Shown in pieces: positions 45,757 to 55,593 of a stretch of 57,618 bases of DNA; position 1 is the stretch's first letter; every line of letters starts with the position of its first letter. The notes beneath the pieces are model-generated. The model was not told where the DNA came from and did no database searches. It worked only from the letters and a program-made list of their open reading frames with translations. This DNA is from Gloeocapsopsis crepidinum LEGE 06123 (lineage in GTDB: Bacteria > Cyanobacteriota > Cyanobacteriia > Cyanobacteriales > Chroococcidiopsidaceae). Where the stretch lies: positions 1-57,618 of the forward strand of contig NZ_JADEWN010000035.1 of NCBI RefSeq assembly GCF_015207655.1. Reading direction: 5' to 3'. A program made the position numbers and the translations under genes.

Positions 45757-46713
45757 ATGAAGACTGCTCAGACAGCCACAGACCTCGTGCGGACTTATCT
45801 GCGAGAAATTGGTCGTGTACCACTTTTAACCCACGAGCAAGAAATATTGTATGGCAAACAAGTGCAGCGCTCAACTGCCCTGCAAGAAATTAAAGAGACT
45901 CTCAGTGTCGAGTTAAACCGAGAACCGACCATAGAAGAGTGGGCTGCAACTGCAGGGATAGAGCCTGCTGAAATTAGCAAGACGATCGCTTTAGGAGAAA
46001 TTGCTAAACGAAAAATGGTAGAGGCAAATCTCCGACTAGTTGTGTCGGTAGCTAAAAAATACATCAAGCGTAACGTGGACTTGTTGGACTTAATTCAAGA
46101 AGGAACCATTGGGATGCAGCGTGGTGTAGAAAAGTTTGACCCAACAAAGGGATATCGGTTTTCAACGTATGCTTACTGGTGGATTCGTCAAGCAATTACG
46201 CGGGCGATCGCAGAAAAAGGTCGAACAATTCGGCTACCAATTCACATCACCGAGAAGCTGAATAAAATCAAAAAAGCACAGCGACAGCTATCTCAGCAAC
46301 TAGGACGTGCTGCTACCATTTCCGAGTTAGCCACCGAACTGGAGTTAACTCCCAAACAGGTAAGAGAATATTTAGAACGGGCGCGACTACCATTATCTTT
46401 AGACCTACGTGTAGGAGATAATCACGATACAGAACTCGGAGAGTTGTTAGAAGATACCGGCGTTTCTCCAGAAGATTTTGTGCTGCAATCGTGTATGTCT
46501 ACTGACATTGAACAGATGATGGCGGATCTGACGCCACAGCAACGTGAGGTATTGTCACTCCGTTTTGGTCTAGTCGATGGACAATCAATGACACTAGCAA
46601 AAATTGGCGATCGCCTTAATATTAGTCGCGAACGTGTTCGCCAAATTGAGCGTGAAGCCCTCACAAAGCTGCGCAAACGCAAAGCTGATATGGATCAGTA
46701 CTTAGCAAGCTAG
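45757..46713 (+). CDS. Group 2 sigma-70 RNA polymerase sigma factor
   Basis: A 318-residue, RpoD-like but non-essential-type sigma factor without a long region 1.1. Region 1.2 is [20 protein letters not shown]. Region 2 is [20 protein letters not shown] followed by [20 protein letters not shown]. Region 3 is [20 protein letters not shown], and region 4.2 has the helix-turn-helix [20 protein letters not shown]. It belongs with the cyanobacterial SigB/SigC/SigD/SigE set, which redirects transcription in stress or carbon/nitrogen shifts; the subtype is not assigned. Its long upstream gap suggests complex regulation. Confidence 0.92.
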   Translation: MKTAQTATDLVRTYLREIGRVPLLTHEQEILYGKQVQRSTALQEIKETLSVELNREPTIEEWAATAGIEPAEISKTIALGEIAKRKMVEANLRLVVSVAKKYIKRNVDLLDLIQEGTIGMQRGVEKFDPTKGYRFSTYAYWWIRQAITRAIAEKGRTIRLPIHITEKLNKIKKAQRQLSQQLGRAATISELATELELTPKQVREYLERARLPLSLDLRVGDNHDTELGELLEDTGVSPEDFVLQSCMSTDIEQMMADLTPQQREVLSLRFGLVDGQSMTLAKIGDRLNISRERVRQIEREALTKLRKRKADMDQYLAS

Positions 46714-46983
46714 TAGGAGTGAGTGGTTAGTGGCTGGTGAAAGAGTCGGAATGTGGGAGTGTAGGAGATTTAATTATTGTTCTTTACTACCCTCATACCC
46801 GCCTACCCTTGTCTTCCCAGGGTGAGAGAATCCGTCACCGTTGTGTTCGGTTTCACCAACAACAGCAAGCATTAGAGCTTGTTACATTAGTTTGCAGAAG
46901 AAAACGATAGTTAGTTCAATTTTTAAACAGCATAGTCAAGCCTCTCAATTGAGAATAGACTATAGCTAAACCGGAGGTACACA

Positions 46984-47325
46984 GTGAGCGACGTATCTAA
47001 CCAAGCTTCAAGATTTTTTGATGGCGAAGAGAACAGCGGTCTATTATGGCAGTATGTTCAAGGGCTAAGTCCAGAATCCGTTAATCAACTCTCTAAACCT
47101 ACTTCTGGGGAAGTGTTTCAAATTATGGAACGCAATATTATCGGACTTTTAGGAAATTTGCCTCCAGAAAATTTCAACGTTAGCATTACAACAACCCGCG
47201 AGAATCTAGGGCGTCTGCTAGCGTCAGCCATGATGAGTGGTTATTTCTTACGTAACGCAGAGCAAAGGATGCTGTTCGAGAAATCTCTGCAAGCAGCTGA
47301 AGCCAGTAACTCAGCACATGAATAG
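46984..47325 (+). CDS. DUF760 family protein
   Basis: A 113-residue protein of the cyanobacterial/plastid DUF760 family: LLWQYVQGLSPESVNQLSKP, EVFQIMERNIIGLLGNLPPE, and RENLGRLLASAMMSGYFLRN. In plants, relatives have been linked to protease substrates; the bacterial role is unknown. The start is GTG 46984 with GGAGG 5 nt upstream. It lies between the sigma factor gene and mutT on the same strand. Confidence 0.85.
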   Translation: MSDVSNQASRFFDGEENSGLLWQYVQGLSPESVNQLSKPTSGEVFQIMERNIIGLLGNLPPENFNVSITTTRENLGRLLASAMMSGYFLRNAEQRMLFEKSLQAAEASNSAHE

Positions 47326-47548
47326 CTACTATGATTGTACTATGTTACATCGAACATCGCTGCAGCATGTATTACATGCATATCTAACTAACAATGAACT
47401 CGGCAAGCAAACATCTCGCTCAGCCGAGTTATATAATTTTGGCAGAGAGATTACCAGTATTCAAAACTCAACAGATACTATTGCTAGTAGTAGCTGAATA
47501 GATGACTATATATCTGTACGCTCGATAACTCCATTAAGAGGTTTCTGG

Positions 47549-47959
47549 GTGATAGTTCCGCATAAAATTATCGGTGTTGCTGTTGTTTGGAATGACCAAA
47601 AACAAATTCTGATAGATCGCCGTCGTCCAGAAGGAAAGTTGGGGGGACTCTGGGAATTTCCTGGTGGTAAGATTGAGCCAGGAGAAACGGTGGAAGAGTG
47701 TATTAGAAGAGAAATTAAAGAAGAATTAGGAATCGAAATTGACGTTGGCGAACATTTAATTACAATTGACTACACTTACCCACACTTACAAGTGACTTTA
47801 ACAGTACATTTGTGCAAGCATCTATCTGGTGAGCCAATGCCAATTGAATGCGACGAAGTTCTCTGGGTCAGTTTAAACGAAATTGAGCAGTATTCTTTCC
47901 CTACAGCTAATACTCAAATTATTGCTGCCATTAAAAGATACTCCCAAACAAGAAGCTAG
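47549..47959 (+). CDS. mutT: 8-oxo-dGTP diphosphatase (MutT/Nudix)
   Basis: A 136-residue Nudix hydrolase that removes oxidised dGTP from the nucleotide pool. The Nudix box GX5EX7REUXEEXGU lies at about residues 40-62: GKIEPGETVEECIRREIKEE then LGI. MutT-like features are VAVVWNDQKQILIDRRRPEG and GGLWEFPGGK. The start is GTG 47549, with AAGAGG about 8 nt upstream. It is convergent with sasA. Confidence 0.88.
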   Translation: MIVPHKIIGVAVVWNDQKQILIDRRRPEGKLGGLWEFPGGKIEPGETVEECIRREIKEELGIEIDVGEHLITIDYTYPHLQVTLTVHLCKHLSGEPMPIECDEVLWVSLNEIEQYSFPTANTQIIAAIKRYSQTRS

Positions 47960-47980
47960 TTTCAGTTTGAGAAAACATCT

Positions 47981-49144
47981 TCAAGTTGGATAAACTGGTA
48001 GCGTGAAGTGAAAGCAAGAGCCACCTGTGGGTGGGCAATCTACCCAAATTTGACCATAGTGTGCTCTAATAATTCGCTGGCACAGACAAAGACCAATTCC
48101 ATAGCCATCTTTTGCTTGGTCTCTTTCTAAGCGAAAATGGTTTTCAAAGATGCGATCGCGATTTTCTTCAGGAATTCCAGGACCTGTGTCACAAATACTC
48201 AATTGAATTTTTTGAGTTGTGCGATGTAGCGCAGAAACTCGTATGGTGCCATTTGTTGGCGTGTATTTGATTGCATTATCCAATAAATTGATTAAAACTT
48301 GGCGAACTCTTTCTTGATCGGCATAAATACGTGGTAGATCGTGAGGAATATCAGTTTCTACTTTCTGATTTTTGTCGTTCGCGCGATCGCTTAATTGCGT
48401 AAGCACATCATGACACAGTTGCTTTAACTCTAATTTTTGTGGCTGAATGTTTAATTCAGCTGCGGTTCCGCGTGCCGCTTGCAACAACCCAGCAATCATT
48501 TTATCAATTGACTTTGCTTGTGTCCGCGCTTGCTTCAATAACTGCGCTATTAAATTTGGTGTGAGTTGAGGTTGTCCTTGACGTGGATTTAAATTTGTTT
48601 CTAGAGTCTCAAGAGCAATCGATACAGCAGTAAGAGGATTTCGCAAATCGTGTGCCAACATAGCAATGATTTGTTCTTTAAAGTGTAGCTGTTCTAATAA
48701 CTTTTCTTGTTCGCGTTTTAAGCTAAAAATTTCGTCTGCCATCAGCATTGCTTCTGCTGAATCGGCAATTGAGCGCATACCATCTTGTGATGATATGATA
48801 TCTGCTGATTTGCTGTTATTCTCTAGTTTCTCTGCGATCGCTTGTTGCCAACGCGGCCACCAAGATTGTAGTTGGGCAATTAAATTGCTGCCAGCTAAAG
48901 TTTGCCGTGGTTCTGGATAAATTTTAATCAGTGCTGGTGTAGCAACTAATTTAAAGTGTTCTGCGAAATATGGTTGCTCGCCAACGTCAATACTTTGAAG
49001 TTCAAATACATATTTTTCTTGTAACTCTTTGAGGTAGTGATATATTTGCTGATTCTGTTGCTGAGAACCGGAACGTTCATCAACAAACAGCAATAGCTGA
49101 AGCGGTGCGCGAGAATCACTAAGCTTTTGAGGAAAAACCTGCAT
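47981..49144 (-). CDS. sasA: Circadian clock output histidine kinase SasA
   Basis: Residues 1 to about 100 form the KaiB-like thioredoxin-fold domain that docks on KaiC ([40 protein letters not shown]). The dimerisation domain carries the phospho-His at H165 ([20 protein letters not shown]). The ATPase has the N box [18 protein letters not shown]1 [16 protein letters not shown] and G2 [12 protein letters not shown]. SasA phosphorylates RpaA to time gene expression. The frame can begin at GTG 49162, but ATG 49144 ([15 protein letters not shown]) better fits the family start; the length is then 387 residues. The kai genes are not in the window. Confidence 0.92.
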   Translation of the reverse strand: MQVFPQKLSDSRAPLQLLLFVDERSGSQQQNQQIYHYLKELQEKYVFELQSIDVGEQPYFAEHFKLVATPALIKIYPEPRQTLAGSNLIAQLQSWWPRWQQAIAEKLENNSKSADIISSQDGMRSIADSAEAMLMADEIFSLKREQEKLLEQLHFKEQIIAMLAHDLRNPLTAVSIALETLETNLNPRQGQPQLTPNLIAQLLKQARTQAKSIDKMIAGLLQAARGTAAELNIQPQKLELKQLCHDVLTQLSDRANDKNQKVETDIPHDLPRIYADQERVRQVLINLLDNAIKYTPTNGTIRVSALHRTTQKIQLSICDTGPGIPEENRDRIFENHFRLERDQAKDGYGIGLCLCQRIIRAHYGQIWVDCPPTGGSCFHFTLPVYPT

Positions 49145-49411
49145 GAAATTTTGTTGCAGCACAGGAAACAGGTTAAGCTTGCTAATATCTTATACTTAAA
49201 TTTAATATTTATTTTGTCTTTTGGATACTAGGCAGAGCGCAAGTTTTCCATAACTCATCTACCATCTCATCAAAATCTCCCTGATTTAGTAGAAACATAT
49301 ACAAAAAAATATTGTCCAGCTAGTCATCCATAACCTTCTTCATAAGCAGTGTCAGCAACTCTCAAAAAATTACGTTAGCGTAAGAAGTGACGGTATCTTC
49401 TCTGAACGACT

Positions 49412-50800
49412 GTGTTGACATCAAGATGCTTTTTCCGAGTAGCTAGTATAGCTGTGTTATTGGCATCTGTAAGTGCCTGTGCGAATAGTCAATCTAGCAG
49501 AAGTCTAGAGCAGATGTTAGCTGCAGATCCTAGATTGGAGAATAACCCTGCGATCGCCTTTAGTACAGGTAATAACAATAGAAATCAACCTACTCCAAAT
49601 CCCAATATTCAGCTACCAGCAGACTTTCCACCAGAAATTCCGCGTTATCCTAATGCTCAACTGCAGGAAGTTACACAATCAACAACGCGCTGGACAACTT
49701 CTGACCCAATGAATGCTGTTCAAAGCTTTTATCAAAATGAGCTTCAGACAAATAATTGGGATGTAAGTCAGTCAACTCAAGAGGGAATATTAGAAGCACA
49801 GCAAAACGGGTTGCGCGTTACACTCGCGATTCCGGCAACAACCAATCAAAGTAGTACTGCTGAGTCAAACTTAGCAGGAAATACAGAATTCACAATACAA
49901 TACACTCGCGATACCACGGCTGCAGCTAGTCCATCAATATCGGCTGAGACAGACAACGTACCACAACCAGGAGATGCAGATTTTATTGGTCCAGTCCCAT
50001 CACAGCAAAACGAGCAAACAGCACAATCTGTAGATAGCACGGGTCAACAGACAAATACTCCACAAACTTTCAACGATACTAACCAAGCGCCACAAGAATT
50101 ACGTCAGTATCTCCAAGACTTAATAGCATTAGGTGTGCTGCCACTGCAAGCAACATCTAAAAGTAGTGCTCCTACAACTCAATTTGAACCAAGTAAAACT
50201 GTAATGCGGCGAGAGTATGCGCGTTGGTTAGTTACTGCAAATAACCAATTTTATGCTAGTAGCCCTGCGCAACAAATTCGCGAGGCATCTTCTTCTGCCC
50301 AACCAGCATTTCAAGATGTACCGTCATCCGATGCAGATTTCCCAATTATTCAAGGTTTAGCAGAAGCAGGTTTAATTCCTAGTCCGCTCTCAGGTAGTTC
50401 AACAACCGTGCTATTTCGCCCTGATGCACCGCTAACGCGAGAACAAATGATTCTATGGAAAGTTCCGCTAGATACGCGCTCCTCACTCCCTAATGCTTCA
50501 GTAGAGGCAGTACAGCAAACGTGGGGTTTTCAAGATGCAGCAAAGATTGAACCAAGAGCATTACAAGCCGTCTTAGCAGATTTTCAAAATAGCGATCGCT
50601 CAAACATTCGCCGCGTTTTTGGCTATACGACGCTGTTTCAACCCAAAAAAACGGTAACTCGTGCAGAAGCCGCAGCTGCATTGTGGTACATTGGCTCCGC
50701 AAGTGAAGGCGTTTCAGCGCAAGAGGCACTACGATTACAGCAATCTGGTACATCACAAGCTACATCAGAGTCTTTATCTCCAACTACTGAATACGATTAG
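49412..50800 (+). CDS. SLH-domain lipoprotein
   Basis: A 462-residue protein. The N-terminus RCFFRVASIAVLLASVSAC is a lipoprotein signal with a lipobox-like VSAC, so it is probably lipid-anchored. A Ser/Thr/Gln-rich low-complexity linker (about 150-225) precedes S-layer-homology-type repeats: DLIALGVLP with FEPSKTVMRREYARWLV, FQDVPSSDADFPIIQGLAEA with FRPDAPLTREQMILWKV, and FQPKKTVTRAEAAAALWYIG. SLH domains often bind pyruvylated polymers or peptidoglycan. The start is GTG 49412; no strong ribosome-binding site. It diverges from sasA. Confidence 0.85.
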   Translation: MLTSRCFFRVASIAVLLASVSACANSQSSRSLEQMLAADPRLENNPAIAFSTGNNNRNQPTPNPNIQLPADFPPEIPRYPNAQLQEVTQSTTRWTTSDPMNAVQSFYQNELQTNNWDVSQSTQEGILEAQQNGLRVTLAIPATTNQSSTAESNLAGNTEFTIQYTRDTTAAASPSISAETDNVPQPGDADFIGPVPSQQNEQTAQSVDSTGQQTNTPQTFNDTNQAPQELRQYLQDLIALGVLPLQATSKSSAPTTQFEPSKTVMRREYARWLVTANNQFYASSPAQQIREASSSAQPAFQDVPSSDADFPIIQGLAEAGLIPSPLSGSSTTVLFRPDAPLTREQMILWKVPLDTRSSLPNASVEAVQQTWGFQDAAKIEPRALQAVLADFQNSDRSNIRRVFGYTTLFQPKKTVTRAEAAAALWYIGSASEGVSAQEALRLQQSGTSQATSESLSPTTEYD

Positions 50801-51093
50801 TCAGATTCTCTTGGTTTTAGGTAATGGGCAATAGGAAACTGGGAGAGTTGATTAAAAAGAGAGTTATGAGTTTAAGAGAGTTCTTCTAATTCAAAATTCA
50901 AAACTTAAAATAATTGCCTCCGGCACGCTGACGCGAACAAAACTCAAAACTGATTACTAATCATAAATGCCTCCCAACTATGAGCGCTTTCCGAAACTCA
51001 AAATTCAAAACTCTTTCACTAGCCACTAATCACTCGCCCCCCACTCCTCAAACAAGAGATAATAGTACAGTTGAAGTCAGTCAGAATGATTAC
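50801..51093. repeat. Repeat-rich intergenic stretch (AACTCAAAA/ATTCAAAA motifs)
   Basis: About 290 nt containing several copies of short degenerate motifs (ATTCAAAATTCAAAACTTA; AACAAAACTCAAAACTGA; AAACTCAAAATTCAAAACTC) related to the TTTTGAG repeats after ispG and dpsA. An in-frame extension of the next gene from 50980 runs through this repeat and is therefore unlikely to be protein-coding. Confidence 0.55.
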
Positions 51094-51750
51094 ATGACAC
51101 AGCAATTAAGTGCCACTGAAATATTTAAAACTGCTTACGAGAATCGCTATACCTGGGATGAAAACTTTCCTGGATATAGTGCTGATGTAGAGTTAAAGCA
51201 AGGTTCTGAAGTCTACACAGGTCACGTACGCATCAATCAGGATTGGAGTGTGGAAGTCACTGGGATTGACAATGAAGAAGTGCAAGAGAGTGTCTACACG
51301 CAACTGCGAGATATTGTCACGCATCGCAAGCGCTCTAGTTTTGAGCAGTCGCATAGCAAGCACGAATTCAATCTAGGTGAAACTGACTCTTCAGGTGCTG
51401 TTGAGATCCTAGTGAAGGGCGATTCAATGGGGTCTAACTACAAAATTCGCGGTACAGAAATTTGCCAAGTGAGCCGCGTTATGGGGCGTATGGCGTTTGT
51501 GATTGATACTCACGAAAGCTTAGATACTGGAAAAGGTTATGTTGCATCGCGCTATGATGCTGTATTTCGCAATCCGCAAACAAACGACGTGATGAGAGTT
51601 TTGAATTTTGAAGATACTTACGAGAAAGTCGGTGACTACTATGTCATGACCAAGCAGGTTGTGCACTCGTATGAGAATGGCAAACGGACTACAACAGAAT
51701 TCAATTTTTCAAATATTAAGTTGCTCGAACCAGTAGCTGTAGAGGCATGA
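51094..51750 (+). CDS. DUF3386 family protein
   Basis: A 218-residue protein of the cyanobacterial/plant DUF3386 family: ATEIFKTAYENRYTWDENFP, GYSADVELKQGSEVYTGHVR, and FNLGETDSSGAVEILVKGDS. The composition is beta-rich, with no signal peptide. The function is unknown. The start is taken at ATG 51094 (MTQQLSATEIF), because the upstream extension is repeat sequence. It lies about 110 nt before nfu. Confidence 0.82.
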   Translation: MTQQLSATEIFKTAYENRYTWDENFPGYSADVELKQGSEVYTGHVRINQDWSVEVTGIDNEEVQESVYTQLRDIVTHRKRSSFEQSHSKHEFNLGETDSSGAVEILVKGDSMGSNYKIRGTEICQVSRVMGRMAFVIDTHESLDTGKGYVASRYDAVFRNPQTNDVMRVLNFEDTYEKVGDYYVMTKQVVHSYENGKRTTTEFNFSNIKLLEPVAVEA

Positions 51751-51860
51751 ATGAACTAGTGGGTGTATCCGCGATCGCGCCAAGCCCACGCTCCGCGATC
51801 GCATAAATTAGATCTAGGATCAACTTATCAACATTTGCAAGCTGAACGAGGTCTAGATTA

Positions 51861-52091
51861 ATGGAACTGACAACAAATAACGTAGAAACAGTTCTGGATG
51901 AATTGCGTCCTTACCTGATGTCTGATGGCGGTAATGTAGAGTTAGTAGAACTCGATGGTCCTATTGTCAAATTACGGCTTCAAGGAGCCTGTGGTAGTTG
52001 TCCTAGCTCAACAATGACGCTGAGAATGGGAATTGAGCGCCGTTTACGGGAAATGATTCCAGAGATTGCTGAAGTTGAGCAAGTTCTGTAG
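51861..52091 (+). CDS. nfu: NifU C-terminal-domain iron-sulfur scaffold (Nfu)
   Basis: A 76-residue stand-alone Nfu domain that assembles and delivers Fe-S clusters; in cyanobacteria it supports photosystem I maturation. The cluster-binding C44-x-x-C47 lies in [20 protein letters not shown]. The start of the domain is [20 protein letters not shown]. The length is the usual one for cyanobacterial Nfu. Confidence 0.95.
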   Translation: MELTTNNVETVLDELRPYLMSDGGNVELVELDGPIVKLRLQGACGSCPSSTMTLRMGIERRLREMIPEIAEVEQVL

Positions 52092-52103
52092 TTAATAGGT
52101 AAA

Positions 52104-52209
52104 AGGGACTAGGGACTAGGAAGGTAAATTAGGATAAAGTGGTTAAGAAAATATCATAGTTTTTCTGGCTTACCTGGTAAACCTAGTAATACCTAGCCTC
52201 TAGCCCTTA
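52104..52209. repeat. Imperfect inverted repeat between nfu and the GH57 gene
   Basis: GGGACTAGGGACTAGG at 52105-52120 and CCTAGCCTCTAGCCC at about 52192-52206 are roughly complementary and flank an AT-rich 70-nt centre. It could be a small non-autonomous repeat or a terminator for nfu. Confidence 0.4.
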
Positions 52210-52213
52210 GCTT

Positions 52214-54448
52214 ATGGCGCATCCTCTATACGTTGCATTTGTTTGGCATCAACACCAGCCTCTGTACAAAGGTCGAGATAGCAGCATTTCATTATCTGCA
52301 CACAGTCAATACCGACTACCTTGGGTACGGCTGCATGGCACAAAAGATTATTTAGATTTAGTCTTACTGTTAGCACGCTATCCGAAGTTGCATCAAACGG
52401 TAAACTTAGTACCTTCGTTGATTTTGCAACTCGAAGATTATATCAATGGCACGGCGTTTGACCCGTATTTAGCTGTCAGCTTGACGCCAACTGAGCAACT
52501 CTCTCAACAACAAAAACAGTTTATTATTGAACATTTTTTTGATGCGAATCACCACACACTAATTGATCCGCATCCACGTTATGCCCAGTTGTACCACCAA
52601 AAACAAGAACAAGGCAAAGCGTGGTGTTTAGAAAACTGGCAGTTGCAAGATTATAGCGATTTACTAGCGTGGCATAATTTAGCGTGGATCGATCCGTTGT
52701 TTTGGGACGATCCAGAAATCGCAGCATGGTTACAACAAGGTCGGAATTTTACTTTAAGCGATCGCCAGCGGATCTATTCTAAGCAGCGCGACATCTTGGG
52801 TAGAATTATCCCCCAACACCGAGATATGCAAGACGCTGGGCAGTTGGAAGTCACCACAACGCCTTACACGCACCCAATTTTGCCTTTACTCGCGGATACT
52901 GATTCGGGACGTGTCGCTGTACCCAATATGACATTGCCCCAACATCGCTTTCAATGGGCAGAAGATATTCCTCGGCACTTGTATAAAGCATGGGAATTGT
53001 ATCAAAACCGCTTTGGGCGAGAACCTCGTGGATTATGGCCTTCCGAACAATCGGTGAGTTCTGAAATTTTGCCTTATATCGTTAAACAAGGATTCAACTG
53101 GATCATATCTGACGAAGCTGTACTAGGCTGGACACTGCATCACTTTTTCCACCGTGATGGTGCAGGAAACGTGTGCGAACCCGAATTGCTGTATCGTCCG
53201 TATCGTTTAGAAACTCCAGCAGGTGATTTATCGATTGTCTTTCGCGATCACCGCTTATCAGATTTAATTGGTTTTACGTACGGTTCAATGCCTTCTAAGC
53301 AAGCAGCGACAGATTTAGTCGGACACTTAGAAGCGATCGCGCACTCGCACAAACACCGTCAACCTGAACAGCCGTGGTTAGTCACAATCGCGCTTGATGG
53401 CGAGAACTGTTGGGAATTTTATCCGCAAGATGGTAAGCCGTTCTTAGAGAATTTGTATCAAACTCTCAGCGATCATCCTCACATCAAACTTGTCACTGTC
53501 TCGGAATTTCTTGAAAAATTCCCTCCAATAGCAACAATTCCAGGAGAACAATTACACAGTGGTTCCTGGGTAGATGGTAGCTTTACAACGTGGATCGGCG
53601 ATCCTGCTAAGAATCGTGCTTGGGATATGCTAGCTGAAGCTAGGGCTGTCCTTGCCAAACATCCCGAAGCAACCGAAGAAAATAACCCTGAAGCGTGGGA
53701 AGCTTTGTATGCGGCTGAAGGTTCTGATTGGTTTTGGTGGTTTGGTGAAGGTCATACTTCAAACCAAGATGCTATTTTTGACCAACTATTTCGCGAACAT
53801 TTGTGCGGAATTTATCAAGCACTAAATGAACCGATTCCGCCGTATCTGCGCTTACCTGTAGAATCTCACAAAGTTCAAGCCGATCATCGTCCCCAAGGTT
53901 TTATTCATCCTGTGATTGATGGTATGGGTGATGAGCAAGACTGGGATCGTGCTGGACGTTTAGAAGTTGGCGGGGCGCGAGGAACAATGCACAAAAGCAG
54001 TGCAATCCAGCGATTGTGGTATGGGGTAGATCACTTGAATTTCTACCTGCGAGTAGATTTAAAACAGGGCGTACAACCAGGGCGTGACTTGCCTTCAGAG
54101 TTACATTTACTCTGGTTTTATCCCGATCGCACAATGCACAACAGCCCAGTGCCACTAGATGATATTCCGAATGAAGCTCCGGTAAACTATTTGTATCATC
54201 ACCAGCTAGAAATTAACTTGCTCACTCAGTCAGTTCATTTTCAAGAGGCTGGAGAACACCATCAATGGCATCCGCGTTACAGTCGCGCTACTGTAGCATT
54301 GAATAAATGTTTGGAAGTTGCCGTTCCGTGGGCTGATTTACAAATGCCTCCAGATTATCCGTTACGATTGGTTTTAATGTTGGCAGATGAAGGTAGTTTC
54401 CGCAGTTACTTGCCAGAAAACACTATGATTCCGATTGAGGTGCCTTAG
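52214..54448 (+). CDS. Glycoside hydrolase family 57 (alpha-amylase/glucanotransferase type)
   Basis: A 744-residue alpha-glucan-active enzyme, probably acting on glycogen. The GH57 signature WHQHQPLYKG is at residues 11-20. The nucleophile-type Glu is E278 in GLWPSEQSVSSEILPY, and the acid region is ALDGENCWEFYPQDGKPFLE. The C-terminal 180 residues form an added beta-rich domain (VDHLNFYLRVDLKQGVQPGR) similar to those in cyanobacterial GH57 proteins. No signal peptide, so cytosolic. Branching versus hydrolytic activity cannot be told by eye. Confidence 0.9.
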   Translation: MAHPLYVAFVWHQHQPLYKGRDSSISLSAHSQYRLPWVRLHGTKDYLDLVLLLARYPKLHQTVNLVPSLILQLEDYINGTAFDPYLAVSLTPTEQLSQQQKQFIIEHFFDANHHTLIDPHPRYAQLYHQKQEQGKAWCLENWQLQDYSDLLAWHNLAWIDPLFWDDPEIAAWLQQGRNFTLSDRQRIYSKQRDILGRIIPQHRDMQDAGQLEVTTTPYTHPILPLLADTDSGRVAVPNMTLPQHRFQWAEDIPRHLYKAWELYQNRFGREPRGLWPSEQSVSSEILPYIVKQGFNWIISDEAVLGWTLHHFFHRDGAGNVCEPELLYRPYRLETPAGDLSIVFRDHRLSDLIGFTYGSMPSKQAATDLVGHLEAIAHSHKHRQPEQPWLVTIALDGENCWEFYPQDGKPFLENLYQTLSDHPHIKLVTVSEFLEKFPPIATIPGEQLHSGSWVDGSFTTWIGDPAKNRAWDMLAEARAVLAKHPEATEENNPEAWEALYAAEGSDWFWWFGEGHTSNQDAIFDQLFREHLCGIYQALNEPIPPYLRLPVESHKVQADHRPQGFIHPVIDGMGDEQDWDRAGRLEVGGARGTMHKSSAIQRLWYGVDHLNFYLRVDLKQGVQPGRDLPSELHLLWFYPDRTMHNSPVPLDDIPNEAPVNYLYHHQLEINLLTQSVHFQEAGEHHQWHPRYSRATVALNKCLEVAVPWADLQMPPDYPLRLVLMLADEGSFRSYLPENTMIPIEVP

Positions 54449-54604
54449 AAAAATTATTTCAACGAAAGGGCTTATTCTAGTTCAGGGTTTCAAACTCTAT
54501 CGAAGCCTTGAACTCAACTGTGTTATGCATGCATCACAGATGCCCTTCGACTTTCTTCGGAGCTACCTAAACAAAGTGGGCGCGTCTGTTGAGTTTTATG
54601 AGTA

Positions 54605-54650
54605 AGTCTGTGCAGGTGGACAGGGTTTATCTAGTAGCGAATTTATTTGC
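54605..54650 (+). repeat. Dispersed palindromic repeat, degenerate copy 5
   Basis: A decayed copy: AGTCTGTGCAGGTGGACAG (54605-54623), then GCGAATTTATTTGC (54637-54650). The spacing of the two arms matches the other copies, but the palindromes are imperfect. It lies between the convergent GH57 and osmC genes. Confidence 0.6.
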
Positions 54651-54698
54651 AATTCTTTTCATGCAGGAGGTCTAATCGCTTGAAAGTACGTAAAATTT

Positions 54699-55136
54699 TT
54701 ACTGGAGAGAAGCTTTTAAGTTGATCGCTACACTACCTCGTAATGCATTAGAAACAGGACAAATCTGTTCAGCTTCCTGCGCAATTCGATTGAATGTTTC
54801 AGCATCAATACCTGATAGCTGACCTTGTGTTTCTAACTGCATCTTCGTGATTTTGAAGCCTCCATCCTGCGATTCAATAGTACAGGTAGCCTGGGTTTGA
54901 ACCTGTTGGGGCTGATATCCTTTTTCGTTAAGCGTCAGTGTCAGTGCCATACTGTAACACGCAGCATGAGCAGCGGCAATCAGTTCTTCTGGATTGGTTC
55001 CTTGTTCATTCTCAAACCGCGTAGCGAAGCTGTAGGGAATATTGAGCAATACTCCACTTGCTGCACTAATTTGACCTTGCCCTTCTTTCACAGTGCCATT
55101 CCAAGTCGCTGATGCAGTCCGTTGTAGTGCTGGCAT
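54699..55136 (-). CDS. OsmC-family peroxiredoxin
   Basis: A 145-residue thiol peroxidase of the OsmC group that reduces organic hydroperoxides. The redox pair is C60 (IAAAHAACYSMALTLTL) and C126 (EAEQICPVSNALRG), with an N-terminal beta-hairpin start (ASATWNGTVKEGQGQISAAS). One extra Cys at 85 is not part of the usual pair. It is convergent with the GH57 gene and monocistronic as far as seen. Confidence 0.9.
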   Translation of the reverse strand: MPALQRTASATWNGTVKEGQGQISAASGVLLNIPYSFATRFENEQGTNPEELIAAAHAACYSMALTLTLNEKGYQPQQVQTQATCTIESQDGGFKITKMQLETQGQLSGIDAETFNRIAQEAEQICPVSNALRGSVAINLKASLQ

Positions 55137-55329
55137 AACTTTCCTAACCGTTAAACTTTAGTGATTGTTTATAGTCTGACAAACATTTTTAATTCTTTTA
55201 TTGAGGTAGCTCAGTTTTAACGTTGCCTTAAATATGATTTGAGCTTTGTAGCGATCGCCTAATACCTGTCAGAAAACAACGCAAGGCAACCTGGCTTTCG
55301 TGTTGGAAGCCTACTTACGCCTTCCATCT

Positions 55330-55566
55330 TTACACTAATGATGTTTGTGGCTCTAATTCACAGCTTTGTACTTCTCGACGCGACACAATCCGCAACTCAC
55401 TGGGGTAACGCGGACGCGGATCATCGACTAACCAAATCGGAGGTACCATCATAGCTTCATAGTAGTCAATCCGATGCAGAACGCCTGGATTGTTTTTGAG
55501 TTCTACAATCGTTCCTGGTAGATACTCAAACATTTCATCCCAATCGATAACTGACTCGGTATTCAT
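55330..55566 (-). CDS. Small protein of unknown function
   Basis: A 78-residue protein beginning MNTESVIDWDEMFEYLPGTI and containing LKNNPGVLHRIDYYEAMMVP and PPIWLVDDPRPRYPSEL. I do not recognise a family. The ATG at 55566 is preferred over the TTG at 55575. It follows the next small gene by 27 nt on the same strand, so the two probably form an operon. Confidence 0.6.
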   Translation of the reverse strand: MNTESVIDWDEMFEYLPGTIVELKNNPGVLHRIDYYEAMMVPPIWLVDDPRPRYPSELRIVSRREVQSCELEPQTSLV

Positions 55567-55593
55567 TGCTATCAACCAATTTCATTTTTTCAA

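Noticed and set aside
46796-46860. Possible tRNA or small RNA between the sigma factor and DUF760 genes
   Set aside because: The region has short complementary stretches but no T-loop GTTCGAATC-type sequence or cloverleaf.
47237-47497. 86-codon plus-strand frame overlapping the end of the DUF760 gene
   Set aside because: Its first third is an out-of-frame reading of DUF760, it has no ribosome-binding site, and the composition is unlike a protein (Cys/Ser/Thr-rich, no conserved pattern).
50980-51093. 38-residue N-terminal extension of the DUF3386 protein
   Set aside because: The extension reads through the AACTCAAAA-type intergenic repeat; the family-like sequence begins at ATG 51094.
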